From the NCBI RefSeq assembly GCF_001921845.1, contig NZ_MSJM01000010.1, positions 1-46,013 of the forward strand: 46,013 bases of DNA. Direction: 5' to 3'. Position 1 is the first letter of the stretch; each line of letters opens with the position of its first letter. This document shows positions 27,274-36,886 of the stretch, piece by piece. Source of the DNA: Streptococcus cuniculi. Lineage in GTDB: Bacteria; Bacillota; Bacilli; Lactobacillales; Streptococcaceae. The notes under the pieces are model-generated. The model did not search any database. It was given only the letters and a program-made list of their open reading frames with translations, and was not told the origin of the DNA. Both the position numbers and the translations under genes were made by a program.

Positions 27274-28272
27274 ATGAATAGAATACTTGATACAGAACAA
27301 CTAGGCGATGAGGAGTACGTAGAGCGTACCCTGCGCCCACAAAAATTAAATGAATACATCGGTCAGGACAAGGTCAAGGATCAGTTGAAAATCTTCATTG
27401 AGGCCGCTAAGATGCGGGACGAAGCCTTGGATCATGCGCTGCTGTTTGGACCTCCGGGCTTGGGGAAAACGACCATGGCTTTTGTGATTGCCAATGAGCT
27501 GGGGGTAAATATCAAGCAGACCAGCGGTCCGGTCATTGAAAAGGCTGGAGATTTGGTAGCGCTTCTGAATGACTTGGAACCTGGCGATATCCTCTTTATT
27601 GATGAAATCCACCGTTTGCCTATGGCAGTAGAGGAAATCCTCTATAGCGCCATGGAAGATTTTTACATCGACATCATGATTGGCACGGGTGAAGCCAGCC
27701 GAGCGGTGCATTTAGAATTGCCACCCTTTACCCTGATTGGGGCAACAACGCGTGCGGGTATGCTGTCCAATCCCCTACGCGCTCGCTTTGGAATCACAGG
27801 TCACATGGAATATTATGCCCTGTCTGATTTGACGGAAATTGTCGAGCGGACAGCTGATATTTTTGAAATGGAGATTACCCACGAAGCCGCCATCGAGTTG
27901 GCGCGCCGTTCGCGTGGAACTCCCCGTATCGCCAATCGTTTGTTAAAACGTGTGCGAGATTTCGCCCAAATCATGGGAGATGGTGTGATTGATGATACCA
28001 TTACAGATAAAGCCTTGACCATGCTAGATGTCGACCGTGAGGGTCTTGATTATGTCGATCAGAAGATTCTGCGAACCATGATTGAGATGTACGGCGGTGG
28101 GCCTGTCGGCCTAAATACCCTTTCGGTCAATATTGCAGAAGAACGGGAGACGGTTGAGGACATGTATGAACCCTATCTGATTCAGCAAGGTTTTCTCATG
28201 CGGACTAGGACTGGTCGTGTCGCGACAGCTAAAGCCTATGAACACCTAGGGTATGAATATATAGAGAGGTAG
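27274..28272 (+). CDS. ruvB: Holliday junction branch-migration helicase RuvB
   Basis: A 332-residue AAA+ ATPase of normal length. Walker A is GPPGLGKTT at 59-67, Walker B is DEIH at 110-113, and [19 protein letters not shown] is the sensor 1 region. The C-terminal winged-helix part ends with [15 protein letters not shown]. RuvB drives branch migration with RuvA. The start matches the family, yet the -10 box is only six bases away, so the mRNA is probably leaderless. A HAD gene follows six bases later. Confidence 0.97.
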   Translation: MNRILDTEQLGDEEYVERTLRPQKLNEYIGQDKVKDQLKIFIEAAKMRDEALDHALLFGPPGLGKTTMAFVIANELGVNIKQTSGPVIEKAGDLVALLNDLEPGDILFIDEIHRLPMAVEEILYSAMEDFYIDIMIGTGEASRAVHLELPPFTLIGATTRAGMLSNPLRARFGITGHMEYYALSDLTEIVERTADIFEMEITHEAAIELARRSRGTPRIANRLLKRVRDFAQIMGDGVIDDTITDKALTMLDVDREGLDYVDQKILRTMIEMYGGGPVGLNTLSVNIAEERETVEDMYEPYLIQQGFLMRTRTGRVATAKAYEHLGYEYIER

Positions 28273-28278
28273 AAGCCG

Positions 28279-28890
28279 ATGAACGAAGCATTTATTTGGG
28301 ACTTGGACGGAACTCTACTGGATTCCTACGATGCGATTTTACTGGGACTAGAAGAAACCTATCAACAGTTTGATGTGCCCTTTCATCGCGAAGAAATCAA
28401 AGTCTTTATTTTACGCTATTCGGTCAAGGAATTGCTCGTTCAACTCTCGCAAGCGGAGCAAATACCGCTAGAAACCTTAAATACGGTGAGGGCTCATTCC
28501 TTGCGCGAAAAAAATGCTCATATTCAATTGATGGAGGGAGCTAGAGAAATTCTCGAGTGGGGTCATCAAACAGGAATTAAACAGTTTGTCTACACCCATA
28601 AAGGGGATAATGCCTTTGCCATCTTGGATGAGCTAGGCATTTCCAAGTATTTTGTAGAAGTGTTGACGGGTGATTCTGGCTTTGCACGCAAACCTCATCC
28701 GGAGGCGATTGTCTATCTCGTGGAGAAATATGATTTGTCGCAGGAAACAACCTATTATATAGGAGATAGACTGCTGGATGCCGAGACAGCTCAGGCAGCA
28801 GGGATAAAAAGTCTCAACCTAACAGTTGCATCCTCTGCGAACAACACCCATATCGAGAGCCTCCTTGCGATAAAAGAGGTCGTAGGTTAA
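28279..28890 (+). CDS. HAD-superfamily hydrolase (phosphoglycolate-phosphatase-like)
   Basis: A 203-residue HAD subfamily IA protein. Motif I is WDLDGTLLDS with Asp8 and Asp10, motif II is YTHKGD, Lys follows in FARKPHPEA, and the motif III/IV acidic pair is YIGDRLLDAE. The alpha-helical cap lies between residues 15 and 80. It is probably a small-molecule phosphatase, with substrate unknown. It lies six bases after ruvB with GAGAGG as ribosome site, so the two are co-transcribed. Confidence 0.85.
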   Translation: MNEAFIWDLDGTLLDSYDAILLGLEETYQQFDVPFHREEIKVFILRYSVKELLVQLSQAEQIPLETLNTVRAHSLREKNAHIQLMEGAREILEWGHQTGIKQFVYTHKGDNAFAILDELGISKYFVEVLTGDSGFARKPHPEAIVYLVEKYDLSQETTYYIGDRLLDAETAQAAGIKSLNLTVASSANNTHIESLLAIKEVVG

Positions 28891-28950
28891 GGTTTGATTA
28901 AGAATTCTTTTCTATACTATAATCATTCTTTTTCATAAACCTCCTTACTA

Positions 28951-28981
28951 TCGAGCAGAAGCACTAGCTGCTCGATTTTTT
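28951..28981 (+). terminator. Terminator after the HAD gene
   Basis: Perfect eight-pair stem TCGAGCAG / CTGCTCGA with a nine-base loop and six T residues. The -10 box of the next gene starts five bases later. Confidence 0.85.
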
Positions 28982-28985
28982 GTAG

Positions 28986-28991
28986 TATAAT
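28986..28991 (+). promoter_or_regulatory. -10 box of the nucleotidyltransferase-like gene
   Basis: TATAAT at 28986-28991, six bases before the first ATG (28998). No convincing -35 is present. The start would again be at or next to the start codon. Confidence 0.5.
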
Positions 28992-28997
28992 GGATGT

Positions 28998-29600
28998 ATG
29001 ATGACTGAAAATGACTTGAAAAAAATGTTATTGACGAATAGAAAAATGCGAGAAGTACTTGAAATTGTCGCAAGTCTGCAGTTGCAAGACGCCTGGGTCT
29101 GTGCAGGGACAATTCGCAACTTCATCTGGAATCTGCTCAGCCACAAAGAGGCATTTGATGAGGAAACAGATGTGGATGTCGTATTTTATGATGCGACCAT
29201 TTCTTATGAAGAAACTATTTTAATAGAAGAAAAGTTGAAATGTTCTTATCCGCACTATCGTTGGGAGTTGAAAAACCAAGTCTACATGCACCAGCATAGC
29301 CCACACACAAGTTCCTACAAACATTCACGAGATGCCATTTCTAAATATCCTGAAATATGCACGGCAATCGCAGCTCGCTTGTTGCCTGATTCTCAAGTAG
29401 ACCTGTTTTGTCCGTATGGCTTGGAGGATATTTTGACTTTTAAGGTTTGTCCAACGCCGCATTTTGCAGCGGATCAAGACCGAATGACGGTCTACCGTGA
29501 GCGAGTCTGTAAGAAGAATTGGAAACGCAAGTGGCCTGCTCTCATCATTACAGGCATAGAGGAATTGCCGAAAGATGATAGAAGTGGTTTGGAAGCATGA
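28998..29600 (+). CDS. Nucleotidyltransferase-like protein
   Basis: A 200-residue protein that resembles a bacterial family of putative nucleotidyltransferases (formerly DUF925). AGTIRNFIWN is followed by the acidic TDVDVVFYD motif that would bind metal, and the C terminus has FKVCPTPHF and KNWKRKWP. The substrate is unknown. Two ATG codons (28998, 29001) are possible; a weak GGA could serve the second. It is flanked by terminators on both sides, so it is transcribed alone. Confidence 0.75.
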   Translation: MMTENDLKKMLLTNRKMREVLEIVASLQLQDAWVCAGTIRNFIWNLLSHKEAFDEETDVDVVFYDATISYEETILIEEKLKCSYPHYRWELKNQVYMHQHSPHTSSYKHSRDAISKYPEICTAIAARLLPDSQVDLFCPYGLEDILTFKVCPTPHFAADQDRMTVYRERVCKKNWKRKWPALIITGIEELPKDDRSGLEA

Positions 29601-29636
29601 AGAATTTTTGCAGAAAACATTCATATATATAGAAAG

Positions 29637-29668
29637 AAGCTCGAAATTTTAAATATTGAGCTTTTTAT
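29637..29668 (+). terminator. Terminator after the nucleotidyltransferase-like gene
   Basis: Stem AAGCTC / GAGCTT with a 15-base A+T-rich loop, followed by TTTAT. It is modest in strength. Confidence 0.6.
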
Positions 29669-29731
29669 GTTGATCAATCGCAAAGCAGTTCCATCTTCCG
29701 GCACTATTTTTCAAAAATCGAACAAAAATGC

Positions 29732-29760
29732 TTGCATTGCCCGCTAGAATCTGTTAGAAT
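29732..29760 (+). promoter_or_regulatory. Promoter of the S10-spc ribosomal operon
   Basis: TTGCAT (29732-29737), 17-base spacer, TAGAAT (29755-29760). The start would lie near 29767, about 130 bases before rpsJ. Confidence 0.75.
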
Positions 29761-29766
29761 GTTCTA

Positions 29767-29890
29767 GTGCCGTAAAAAATACGGCTGTAGCTTTGATGCA
29801 AGAGGTTGCGACACGCTCGGTTGCATTGCCACGCAACTACCTGTCGGTTTTCTTGTGGAGCTAGCCTATTATCTTAAATAGACGAAAAGG
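29767..29890 (+). ncRNA. Structured leader of the S10 operon
   Basis: The leader contains a hairpin GCCGTA/TACGGC with an AAAAA loop (near 29769-29785) and a larger fold in which GGTTGCG pairs with CGCAAC. TAGCT near the start of the domain can pair with AGCTA near its end (29861). Such leaders are autoregulation sites for ribosomal protein L4 or its partners in other bacteria. Which protein acts here is not shown. Confidence 0.5.
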
Positions 29891-29898
29891 AGAAAAAG

Positions 29899-30207
29899 AT
29901 GGCAAACAAAAAAATTCGCATCCGCTTGAAAGCGTACGAACACCGTACACTTGACACAGCAGCTGCAAAAATCGTAGAAACTGCAACACGTACAGGTGCA
30001 AGCGTAGCTGGTCCAGTACCACTTCCAACTGAACGTAGCCTCTACACAATCATTCGTGCGACTCACAAGTACAAAGATTCTCGTGAGCAATTCGAAATGC
30101 GTACTCACAAACGTCTAATCGACATCGTGAACCCAACGCAAAAAACAGTTGACGCTCTTATGAAACTTGATTTACCAAGTGGCGTGAACGTAGAAATCAA
30201 GTTGTAA
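29899..30207 (+). CDS. rpsJ: 30S ribosomal protein S10
   Basis: A 102-residue S10 ([26 protein letters not shown] region is typical). It is part of the 30S head and, as NusE, also joins NusB in antitermination. It is the first gene of the S10 operon, with AAAAGGAG upstream. The 98-base gap to rplC has two small hairpins (CACGA/TCGTG and GAGC/GCTC). Confidence 0.98.
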   Translation: MANKKIRIRLKAYEHRTLDTAAAKIVETATRTGASVAGPVPLPTERSLYTIIRATHKYKDSREQFEMRTHKRLIDIVNPTQKTVDALMKLDLPSGVNVEIKL

Positions 30208-30305
30208 TAGAACACGAACTACGGATCGTGCATCTTGGTTTGAGCATGAAAAACGCTCGTTAAAAACTTTTTAAACTATAAAATAAGAAAAGGAATATTT
30301 TTCTC

Positions 30306-30932
30306 ATGACAAAAGGAATCTTAGGGAAAAAAGTGGGAATGACTCAAATCTTCACTGAAACTGGTGAATTTATCCCTGTAACTGTCATCGAAGCAACTCC
30401 AAACGTTGTTCTTCAAGTGAAAACTGTTGAAACAGATGGATACAATGCAATCCAAGTTGGTTTTGATGACAAACGCGAAGTATTGAGTAACAAACCTGCC
30501 AAAGGCCATGTAGCAAAAGCTAACACAGCTCCTAAGCGCTTCATTCGTGAATTCAAAAACATTGAAGGCTTGGAAGTTGGTGCAGAAATCACAGTTGACA
30601 CTTTCGCAGCTGGAGATGTTGTTGATGTAACTGGTACATCTAAAGGTAAAGGTTTCCAAGGTGTTATCAAACGCCATGGTCAATCACGTGGTCCTATGGC
30701 TCACGGTTCACGTTACCACCGTCGTCCAGGTTCAATGGGACCTGTTGCGCCAAACCGTGTATTTAAAAACAAACACTTGGCAGGACGTATGGGTGGCAAC
30801 CGTGTGACAATTCAAAACCTTGAAATTGTACAAGTTGTTCCAGAAAAGAACGTTATCCTTATCAAAGGAAACGTACCAGGTGCTAAGAAATCTCTTATCA
30901 CCATCAAATCAGCAGTAAAAGCTGGTAAATAA
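30306..30932 (+). CDS. rplC: 50S ribosomal protein L3
   Basis: A 208-residue L3. It opens with [15 protein letters not shown], and the central loop [20 protein letters not shown] reaches the peptidyl transferase centre. It is an early assembly protein that binds the 3' end of 23S rRNA. Length and order are standard for the operon. Confidence 0.98.
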   Translation: MTKGILGKKVGMTQIFTETGEFIPVTVIEATPNVVLQVKTVETDGYNAIQVGFDDKREVLSNKPAKGHVAKANTAPKRFIREFKNIEGLEVGAEITVDTFAAGDVVDVTGTSKGKGFQGVIKRHGQSRGPMAHGSRYHRRPGSMGPVAPNRVFKNKHLAGRMGGNRVTIQNLEIVQVVPEKNVILIKGNVPGAKKSLITIKSAVKAGK

Positions 30933-30956
30933 TAAGGAAAGGGGAAATCAGTCATA

Positions 30957-31580
30957 ATGGCAAACGTAACATTATTTGACCAAACTGGTAAACAAGCTGG
31001 TGAAGTAGTTCTTAACGATGCGATCTTTGGTATCGAACCAAACCAAGCAGTTGTGTTTGATGTGATCATCAGCCAACGCGCAAGTCTTCGTCAAGGAACT
31101 CACGCAGTTAAAAATCGCTCAGCAGTTTCAGGTGGCGGACGCAAACCATGGCGTCAAAAAGGAACTGGACGTGCTCGTCAAGGTTCTATCCGCTCACCAC
31201 AATGGCGTGGCGGTGGTGTAGTCTTCGGACCAACTCCACGTTCTTATGCCTACAAACTTCCACAAAAGGTTCGTCGCTTGGCGCTTAAATCTGTTTACTC
31301 AGAAAAAGTTGCTGAAAACAAATTTGTAGCTGTTGACAGCCTTTCATTTACAGCTCCAAAAACTGCTGAATTCGCAAAAGTTCTTGCAGCATTGAGCATT
31401 GATTCAAAAGTCCTTGTTATTCTTGAAGAAGGAAATGAATTTGCAGCTCTTTCAGCTCGCAACCTTCCAAACGTGAAAGTTGCAACTGCTACAACTGCAA
31501 GCGTCCTTGACATTGCAAATGCAGACAAACTTCTTGTAACTCAAGCAGCTATCTCTAAAATTGAGGAGGTTCTTGCATAA
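30957..31580 (+). CDS. rplD: 50S ribosomal protein L4
   Basis: A 207-residue L4 with the extended loop [20 protein letters not shown] that lines the exit tunnel, the site where macrolide-resistance changes are known. In several bacteria L4 represses its own operon, so the structured leader before rpsJ could be its target. The stop overlaps the rplW start by one base. Confidence 0.98.
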   Translation: MANVTLFDQTGKQAGEVVLNDAIFGIEPNQAVVFDVIISQRASLRQGTHAVKNRSAVSGGGRKPWRQKGTGRARQGSIRSPQWRGGGVVFGPTPRSYAYKLPQKVRRLALKSVYSEKVAENKFVAVDSLSFTAPKTAEFAKVLAALSIDSKVLVILEEGNEFAALSARNLPNVKVATATTASVLDIANADKLLVTQAAISKIEEVLA

Positions 31581-31879
31581 TGAATTTGTATGATGTTATC
31601 AAAAAACCTGTCATCACAGAAAGCTCAATGGCTCAGCTTGAAGCAGGAAAATATGTGTTTGAAGTGGACACTCGCGCTCACAAACTTTTGATCAAACAAG
31701 CTGTAGAAGCAGCGTTTGACGGAGTTAAAGTTGCAAATGTGAACACTATCAACGTAAAACCTAAAACAAAACGTGTAGGACGTTATGTAGGTCGTACAAG
31801 CAAAGTGAAAAAAGCAATCATCACATTGACTGCTGATTCAAAAGCAATCGAATTGTTCGCTACAGCTGACGCTGAATAA
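31580..31879 (+). CDS. rplW: 50S ribosomal protein L23
   Basis: A 99-residue L23 ([17 protein letters not shown]), located at the tunnel exit where it docks signal recognition particle and trigger factor. Its start overlaps the rplD stop (TAATG), and GAGGAGG lies within the end of rplD. Length is normal. Confidence 0.98.
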   Translation: MNLYDVIKKPVITESSMAQLEAGKYVFEVDTRAHKLLIKQAVEAAFDGVKVANVNTINVKPKTKRVGRYVGRTSKVKKAIITLTADSKAIELFATADAE

Positions 31880-31896
31880 TCAAAGGAGGAATTAAC

Positions 31897-32730
31897 GTGG
31901 GAATTAAAGTTTATAAACCAACTACAAATGGCCGTCGTAACATGACTTCTTTGGATTTCGCAGAAATCACAACAAGCACTCCTGAGAAATCATTGCTTGT
32001 TTCTCTTAAGAGCAAAGCTGGTCGTAACAACAACGGTCGCATCACAGTTCGTCACCAAGGTGGCGGTCACAAACGTCATTACCGTTTGATTGACTTCAAA
32101 CGCAACAAAGACGGTATCGAAGCAGTTGTTAAAACAATTGAATACGATCCAAACCGTTCAGCAAACATCGCTCTTGTACACTACACAGACGGTGTGAAAG
32201 CATACATCATCGCTCCTAAAGGTCTTGAAGTTGGTCAACGTATCGTTTCAGGTCCAGAAGCAGATATCAAAGTCGGTAACGCACTTCCACTTGCGAACAT
32301 TCCAGTCGGTACTGTTATCCACAATATCGAATTGAAACCAGGTCGTGGTGGTGAATTGGTTCGTGCTGCAGGTGCTTCTGCACAAGTGCTTGGTCAAGAA
32401 GGTAAATACGTTCTTGTTCGTCTTCAATCAGGCGAAGTTCGTATGATTCTTGGAACTTGCCGTGCAACTGTTGGTGTTGTCGGAAACGAACAACACGGAC
32501 TTGTGAACCTTGGTAAAGCAGGACGTAGCCGTTGGAAAGGTATCCGCCCAACAGTTCGCGGTTCTGTAATGAACCCTAACGATCACCCACACGGTGGTGG
32601 TGAAGGTAAAGCACCAGTTGGTCGTAAAGCACCATCTACTCCATGGGGCAAACCTGCTCTTGGACTTAAAACTCGTAACAAGAAAGCTAAATCAAGCAAA
32701 CTTATCGTTCGTCGTCGCAACGAAAAATAA
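31897..32730 (+). CDS. rplB: 50S ribosomal protein L2
   Basis: A 277-residue L2 with the [11 protein letters not shown] segment near the C terminus that contains the conserved histidine region of the peptidyl transferase centre ([12 protein letters not shown]). It starts with GTG at 31897, seven bases after AAAGGAGGA. It is needed for subunit joining. Confidence 0.98.
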   Translation: MGIKVYKPTTNGRRNMTSLDFAEITTSTPEKSLLVSLKSKAGRNNNGRITVRHQGGGHKRHYRLIDFKRNKDGIEAVVKTIEYDPNRSANIALVHYTDGVKAYIIAPKGLEVGQRIVSGPEADIKVGNALPLANIPVGTVIHNIELKPGRGGELVRAAGASAQVLGQEGKYVLVRLQSGEVRMILGTCRATVGVVGNEQHGLVNLGKAGRSRWKGIRPTVRGSVMNPNDHPHGGGEGKAPVGRKAPSTPWGKPALGLKTRNKKAKSSKLIVRRRNEK

Positions 32731-32770
32731 TCTGTTACAAGTAGCGTAACGCATATCCGCCAGCTCGGTA

Positions 32771-32788
32771 GCCTTGCGGTTGCAAGGC
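32771..32788 (+). other. Hairpin in the rplB-rpsS gap
   Basis: Perfect seven-pair stem GCCTTGC / GCAAGGC with loop GGTT and further partial pairing outside. There is no T tract, so it is more likely an mRNA structure than a terminator. Confidence 0.55.
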
Positions 32789-32828
32789 AGGCCGCTGTGG
32801 TACATATTTTAAAGGAGAAAATATTAAA

Positions 32829-33110
32829 ATGGGACGTAGTCTTAAAAAAGGACCTTTCGTCGATGAGCATTTGATGAAAAAAGTTGAAGCTCAAGCAAAC
32901 GATGAAAAGAAAAAAGTAATTAAAACTTGGTCACGTCGTTCAACGATTTTCCCAAGTTTCATTGGTTATACAATCGCAGTTTATGATGGACGTAAACATG
33001 TACCTGTTTACATCCAAGAAGACATGGTAGGTCACAAACTTGGTGAATTTGCACCAACTCGTACTTACAAAGGTCACGCTGCTGACGACAAGAAAACACG
33101 TAGAAAATAA
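32829..33110 (+). CDS. rpsS: 30S ribosomal protein S19
   Basis: A 93-residue S19 ([18 protein letters not shown]), a 30S head protein near the A-site finger. AAAGGAG lies 11 bases before the start. Length and context are standard. Confidence 0.98.
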
Positions 33111-33125
33111 TAGGAGGAACACATA

Positions 33126-33470
33126 ATGGCAGAAATTACTTCAGCTAAAGCAACTGCTCGCACAGTACGTGTTTCACCTCGTAAATCACGTCTTGTCTTG
33201 GATAACATCCGTGGCAAAAGCGTAGCCGATGCAATCGCAATCTTGAAATTCACACCAAACAAAGCTGCAGGCATTATTGAGAAAGTATTGAACTCTGCAA
33301 TCGCTAATGCTGAAAACAACTTTGGTTTGGAAAAAGCAAACTTGGTAGTAAGCGAAGCTTTCGCAAACGAAGGACCAACACTTAAACGTTTCCGTCCACG
33401 TGCAAAAGGTTCTGCTTCACCAATCAACAAACGTACAGCTCACATCACTGTAGTTGTGGCAGAAAAATAA
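33126..33470 (+). CDS. rplV: 50S ribosomal protein L22
   Basis: A 114-residue L22 ([20 protein letters not shown]) whose beta hairpin, [18 protein letters not shown], reaches into the exit tunnel with L4. It lies 15 bases after rpsS behind AGGAGG. Confidence 0.98.
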   Translation: MAEITSAKATARTVRVSPRKSRLVLDNIRGKSVADAIAILKFTPNKAAGIIEKVLNSAIANAENNFGLEKANLVVSEAFANEGPTLKRFRPRAKGSASPINKRTAHITVVVAEK

Positions 33471-33482
33471 GGAGGTAAAAAC

Positions 33483-34136
33483 GTGGGACAAAAAGTACAT
33501 CCAATTGGTATGCGTGTCGGCATCATCCGTGACTGGGATGCTAAATGGTATGCTGAAAAAGAATACGCGGATTACCTTCATGAAGATCTTGCAATCCGCA
33601 ACTTTATCAAAAAAGAATTGGCTGAAGCATCAGTTTCAACTATCGAAATTGAACGCGCAGTAAACAAAGTGATCGTAAGCATTCACACAGCTAAACCAGG
33701 TATGGTTATCGGTAAAGCTGGTAGCAATGTTGATGCACTTCGTGCACAATTAAACAAATTGACAGGTAAACAAGTACACATCAACATCATCGAAATCAAA
33801 CAACCTGATTTGGATGCACACCTTGTTGGTGAAACAATTGCTCGTCAATTAGAGCAACGTGTGGCTTTCCGTCGCGCTCAAAAACAAGCTATCCAACGTA
33901 CAATGCGTGCAGGAGCAAAAGGAATCAAGACTCAAGTATCTGGTCGTTTGAACGGTGCTGATATCGCCCGTGCAGAAGGATACTCTGAAGGAACTGTTCC
34001 GCTTCATACACTTCGTGCGGATATCGACTATGCTTGGGAAGAAGCACTTACAACTTACGGTAAACTTGGTGTTAAAGTATGGATTTACCGTGGAGAAGTT
34101 CTTCCAGCTCGTAAAAACACTAAAGGAGGTAAATAA
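33483..34136 (+). CDS. rpsC: 30S ribosomal protein S3
   Basis: A 217-residue S3 with a KH domain whose [12 protein letters not shown] contains the GxxG loop. It forms part of the mRNA entry site. It starts with GTG at 33483 after AAGGAGG. Confidence 0.98.
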   Translation: MGQKVHPIGMRVGIIRDWDAKWYAEKEYADYLHEDLAIRNFIKKELAEASVSTIEIERAVNKVIVSIHTAKPGMVIGKAGSNVDALRAQLNKLTGKQVHINIIEIKQPDLDAHLVGETIARQLEQRVAFRRAQKQAIQRTMRAGAKGIKTQVSGRLNGADIARAEGYSEGTVPLHTLRADIDYAWEEALTTYGKLGVKVWIYRGEVLPARKNTKGGK

Positions 34137-34139
34137 CCA

Positions 34140-34553
34140 ATGTTAGTACCTAAACGTGTTAAACACCGTCGTGAATTCCGTGGAAAAATGCGCGGTGAAG
34201 CTAAAGGTGGAAAACAAGTAGACTTCGGTGAATATGGTCTTCAAGCTACAACTAGCCACTGGATTACAAACCGTCAAATCGAAGCAGCCCGTATCGCGAT
34301 GACTCGTTATATGAAACGTGGTGGTAAGGTTTGGATTAAAATCTTCCCACACAAATCATACACCGCTAAAGCTATCGGGGTACGTATGGGATCTGGTAAA
34401 GGGGCACCTGAAGGTTGGGTAGCACCAGTTAAACGTGGTAAAGTGATGTTTGAAGTTGCTGGCGTTTCAGAAGAAATCGCACGCGAAGCATTCCGCTTGG
34501 CTAGCCACAAACTACCAGTTAAATGCAAATTCGTAAAACGTGAAGCAGAATAA
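34140..34553 (+). CDS. rplP: 50S ribosomal protein L16
   Basis: A 137-residue L16 ([18 protein letters not shown]), which contacts A-site tRNA. It lies three bases after rpsC and uses AAAGGAGG inside the end of rpsC. Confidence 0.98.
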   Translation: MLVPKRVKHRREFRGKMRGEAKGGKQVDFGEYGLQATTSHWITNRQIEAARIAMTRYMKRGGKVWIKIFPHKSYTAKAIGVRMGSGKGAPEGWVAPVKRGKVMFEVAGVSEEIAREAFRLASHKLPVKCKFVKREAE

Positions 34554-34562
34554 GGAGAAGAC

Positions 34563-34769
34563 ATGAAACTTAATGAAGTAAGAGAATTTGTTAAAGAACT
34601 TCGTGGACTTTCTCAAGAAGAACTTGCAAAGCGCGAAAATGAATTGAAGAAAGAGCTCTTCGATCTTCGTTTCCAAGCTGCCGCTGGTCAACTTGAGCAA
34701 ACTGCTCGTTTGAACGAAGTTAAAAAGCAAATTGCACGTATCAAAACTGTGCAATCAGAAATGAAATAA
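34563..34769 (+). CDS. rpmC: 50S ribosomal protein L29
   Basis: A 68-residue two-helix protein at the tunnel exit next to L23. The pattern [20 protein letters not shown] is typical. AAGGAG lies just upstream. Confidence 0.98.
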
Positions 34770-34792
34770 TAGATTGGGAAAGGAGAATTTCA

Positions 34793-35053
34793 ATGGAACG
34801 CAATAATCGTAAAGTTCTTGTTGGACGTGTTGTATCTGACAAAATGGACAAAACCATCACAGTTGTAGTTGAAACAAAACGTAACCACCCAGTCTATGGT
34901 AAACGTATTAACTACTCTAAAAAGTACAAAGCTCATGATGAAAACAATGTTGCTAAAGAAGGCGATATCGTACGTATCATGGAAACTCGCCCACTTTCAG
35001 CTACAAAACGCTTCCGTCTTGTAGAAGTTGTGGAAGAGGCAGTTATCATTTAA
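34793..35053 (+). CDS. rpsQ: 30S ribosomal protein S17
   Basis: An 86-residue OB-fold protein ([19 protein letters not shown]), a primary 16S rRNA binder. It follows rpmC by 23 bases behind AAAGGAG. Confidence 0.98.
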
Positions 35054-35077
35054 TCAACCTGAAAGGAGAAAACTTAC

Positions 35078-35446
35078 ATGATTCAAACAGAAACTCGTTT
35101 GAAAGTTGCTGATAACAGTGGCGCACGTGAAATCTTGACAATCAAAGTTCTTGGTGGCTCAAAACGTAAATCTGCAAACATCGGCGACATCATCGTTGCT
35201 TCAGTAAAACAAGCTACTCCTGGTGGTGCGGTTAAAAAAGGTGACGTCGTGAAAGCCGTTATCGTTCGTACTAAGACAGGTGCTCGTCGTGCTGATGGTT
35301 CATACATCAAATTCGATGAGAATGCTGCAGTCATCATCCGTGAAGACAAAACACCTCGCGGAACTCGTATCTTTGGTCCAGTTGCACGTGAATTGCGCGA
35401 CGGCGGTTTCATGAAAATCGTTTCATTGGCACCAGAAGTACTTTAA
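35078..35446 (+). CDS. rplN: 50S ribosomal protein L14
   Basis: A 122-residue L14 ([19 protein letters not shown]) at the subunit interface. The 75-base gap to rplX carries two tight hairpins, described separately. Confidence 0.98.
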   Translation: MIQTETRLKVADNSGAREILTIKVLGGSKRKSANIGDIIVASVKQATPGGAVKKGDVVKAVIVRTKTGARRADGSYIKFDENAAVIIREDKTPRGTRIFGPVARELRDGGFMKIVSLAPEVL

Positions 35447-35464
35447 TATAAAACAAACGAAGTC

Positions 35465-35497
35465 CCCTGAAAATCTTTTCAGGGTGCCCATTAGGGC
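35465..35497 (+). other. Two adjacent hairpins in the rplN-rplX gap
   Basis: CCCTGAAAA (35465-35473) pairs perfectly with TTTTCAGGG (35476-35484), and GCCC/GGGC (35486-35497) forms a second stem with loop ATTA. No T tract follows. They may tune stability or processing of the operon mRNA. Confidence 0.55.
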
Positions 35498-35521
35498 GTA
35501 AGAAATAATAGGAGAAACCAA

Positions 35522-35827
35522 ATGTTTGTAAAAAAAGGCGACAAAGTTCGCGTAATCGCTGGTAAAGACAAAGGCGTTGAAGCTGTAGTCTTGACAGCAC
35601 TTCCAAAAGTAAATAAAGTTGTTGTAGAAGGTGTTAACATCGTCAAAAAACACCAAAAACCAAATAACGAAAACCCTCAAGGTGCTATCGTTGAGAAAGA
35701 AGCTGCTATCCACGTGTCAAACGTACAAGTTCTTGACAAAAACGGTGTAGCAGGTCGTGTTGGTTACAAGTTTGTTGACGGTAAAAAAGTTCGTTACAAC
35801 AAAAAATCAGGCGAAGTGCTTGATTAA
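35522..35827 (+). CDS. rplX: 50S ribosomal protein L24
   Basis: A 101-residue KOW-domain protein ([17 protein letters not shown]), one of the first proteins to bind 23S rRNA in assembly. ATAGGAG lies before the start. Confidence 0.98.
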   Translation: MFVKKGDKVRVIAGKDKGVEAVVLTALPKVNKVVVEGVNIVKKHQKPNNENPQGAIVEKEAAIHVSNVQVLDKNGVAGRVGYKFVDGKKVRYNKKSGEVLD

Positions 35828-35850
35828 TCACGAAGGAAAGGAGAAGTAAC

Positions 35851-36393
35851 ATGGCAAATCGCTTAAAAGAAAAATATCTTAATGAAGTAGTTCCTGCTTT
35901 GACTGAACAATTTAACTATTCATCAGTTATGGCTGTACCAAAAGTTGATAAGATTGTTTTGAACATGGGTGTTGGTGACGCTGTTTCTAACGCTAAAAAC
36001 CTTGAAAAAGCTGCTCAAGAATTGGCATTGATTTCAGGTCAAAAACCACTTATCACTAAAGCTAAAAAATCAATCGCCGGCTTCCGTCTTCGTGAAGGGG
36101 TTGCAATCGGAGCGAAAGTAACACTTCGTGGCGAACGTATGTATGAATTCTTAGATAAATTGGTATCTGTATCACTTCCACGTGTACGTGACTTCCATGG
36201 TGTTCCAACAAAATCATTTGACGGACGCGGAAACTACACACTTGGTGTGAAAGAGCAATTGATCTTCCCAGAAATCAACTTCGACGATGTTGACAAAACT
36301 CGTGGTATGGATATCGTTATCGTTACAACAGCTAACACTGACGAAGAATCACGTGCATTGCTTACTGGCCTTGGTATGCCGTTCGCAAAATAA
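35851..36393 (+). CDS. rplE: 50S ribosomal protein L5
   Basis: A 180-residue L5 that binds 5S rRNA ([19 protein letters not shown] and the [14 protein letters not shown] region). It lies 23 bases after rplX behind AAAGGAG. Confidence 0.98.
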   Translation: MANRLKEKYLNEVVPALTEQFNYSSVMAVPKVDKIVLNMGVGDAVSNAKNLEKAAQELALISGQKPLITKAKKSIAGFRLREGVAIGAKVTLRGERMYEFLDKLVSVSLPRVRDFHGVPTKSFDGRGNYTLGVKEQLIFPEINFDDVDKTRGMDIVIVTTANTDEESRALLTGLGMPFAK

Positions 36394-36407
36394 GAGGGAG
36401 AGAATAA

Positions 36408-36593
36408 ATGGCTAAAAAATCAATGATCGCTAAGAACAAACGCCCAGCTAAGTTCTCTACGCAAGCATATACTCGTTGTGAAAAATGTGGACGTCCACAT
36501 TCAGTTTACCGCAAATTCAAACTTTGCCGTGTATGCTTCCGCGACTTGGCTTACTTAGGTCAAATCCCAGGCGTTACCAAAGCTTCTTGGTAA
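36408..36593 (+). CDS. rpsN: 30S ribosomal protein S14, zinc type
   Basis: A 61-residue, short zinc-binding S14 with Cys24-x2-Cys27 and Cys40-x2-Cys43. Many Firmicutes also keep a zinc-free paralogue elsewhere for zinc starvation. Its position between L5 and S8 is standard. The 600-base gap after it is not. Confidence 0.98.
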   Translation: MAKKSMIAKNKRPAKFSTQAYTRCEKCGRPHSVYRKFKLCRVCFRDLAYLGQIPGVTKASW

Positions 36594-36610
36594 TAACATG
36601 ATGCAACGGA

Positions 36611-36777
36611 CGTTAAAAAATCCGTATGAAAATAGGAGCCTGACGCAGAGTTCTGAAAGAACTCAAGAAAGGCTATACCTAAAGGTAGCCACACCTGTAG
36701 TTCAGCTAAAGCTGAAACAGTTGCGTCTCTCTTTCACCAGGATTTTAGTCTGTGCTCAAATATGATGATGTGAGAGC
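36611..36777 (+). repeat. Structured repeat unit A (rpsN-rpsH gap)
   Basis: 167 bases. The outer stem is AAAATCC (36617-36623)/GGATTTT (36740-36746) plus TGAAA (36627-36631)/TTTCA (36732-36736). Inside are GACGCA/TGCGTC and three smaller hairpins (GAGTTC/GAACTC, ACCT/AGGT within GGCTA/TAGCC, GTTCAGC/GCTGAAAC). The tail is TTTTAGTCTGTGCTCAAATA followed by TGATGATG. Confidence 0.75.
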
Positions 36778-36886
36778 GTTAATAAAACGAAGTGAAAATA
36801 GGAGGTCTACCGCTGGAGCGATGCTCCTAGGTAGAGCTGTCTTTTTCACCACGTTTTTAGCTCGAACTCAAATACGATGTGAAGGC
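36778..36886 (+). repeat. Structured repeat unit B (rpsN-rpsH gap)
   Basis: 109 bases directly after unit A. The outer stem is AAAACG (36784-36789)/CGTTTT (36852-36857) plus GTGAAAA (36792-36798)/TTTTCAC (36843-36849). Inside are TCTACC/GGTAGA and GGAGC/GCTCC. The tail is TTTTTAGCTCGAACTCAAAT followed by ACGATG. Confidence 0.8.
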
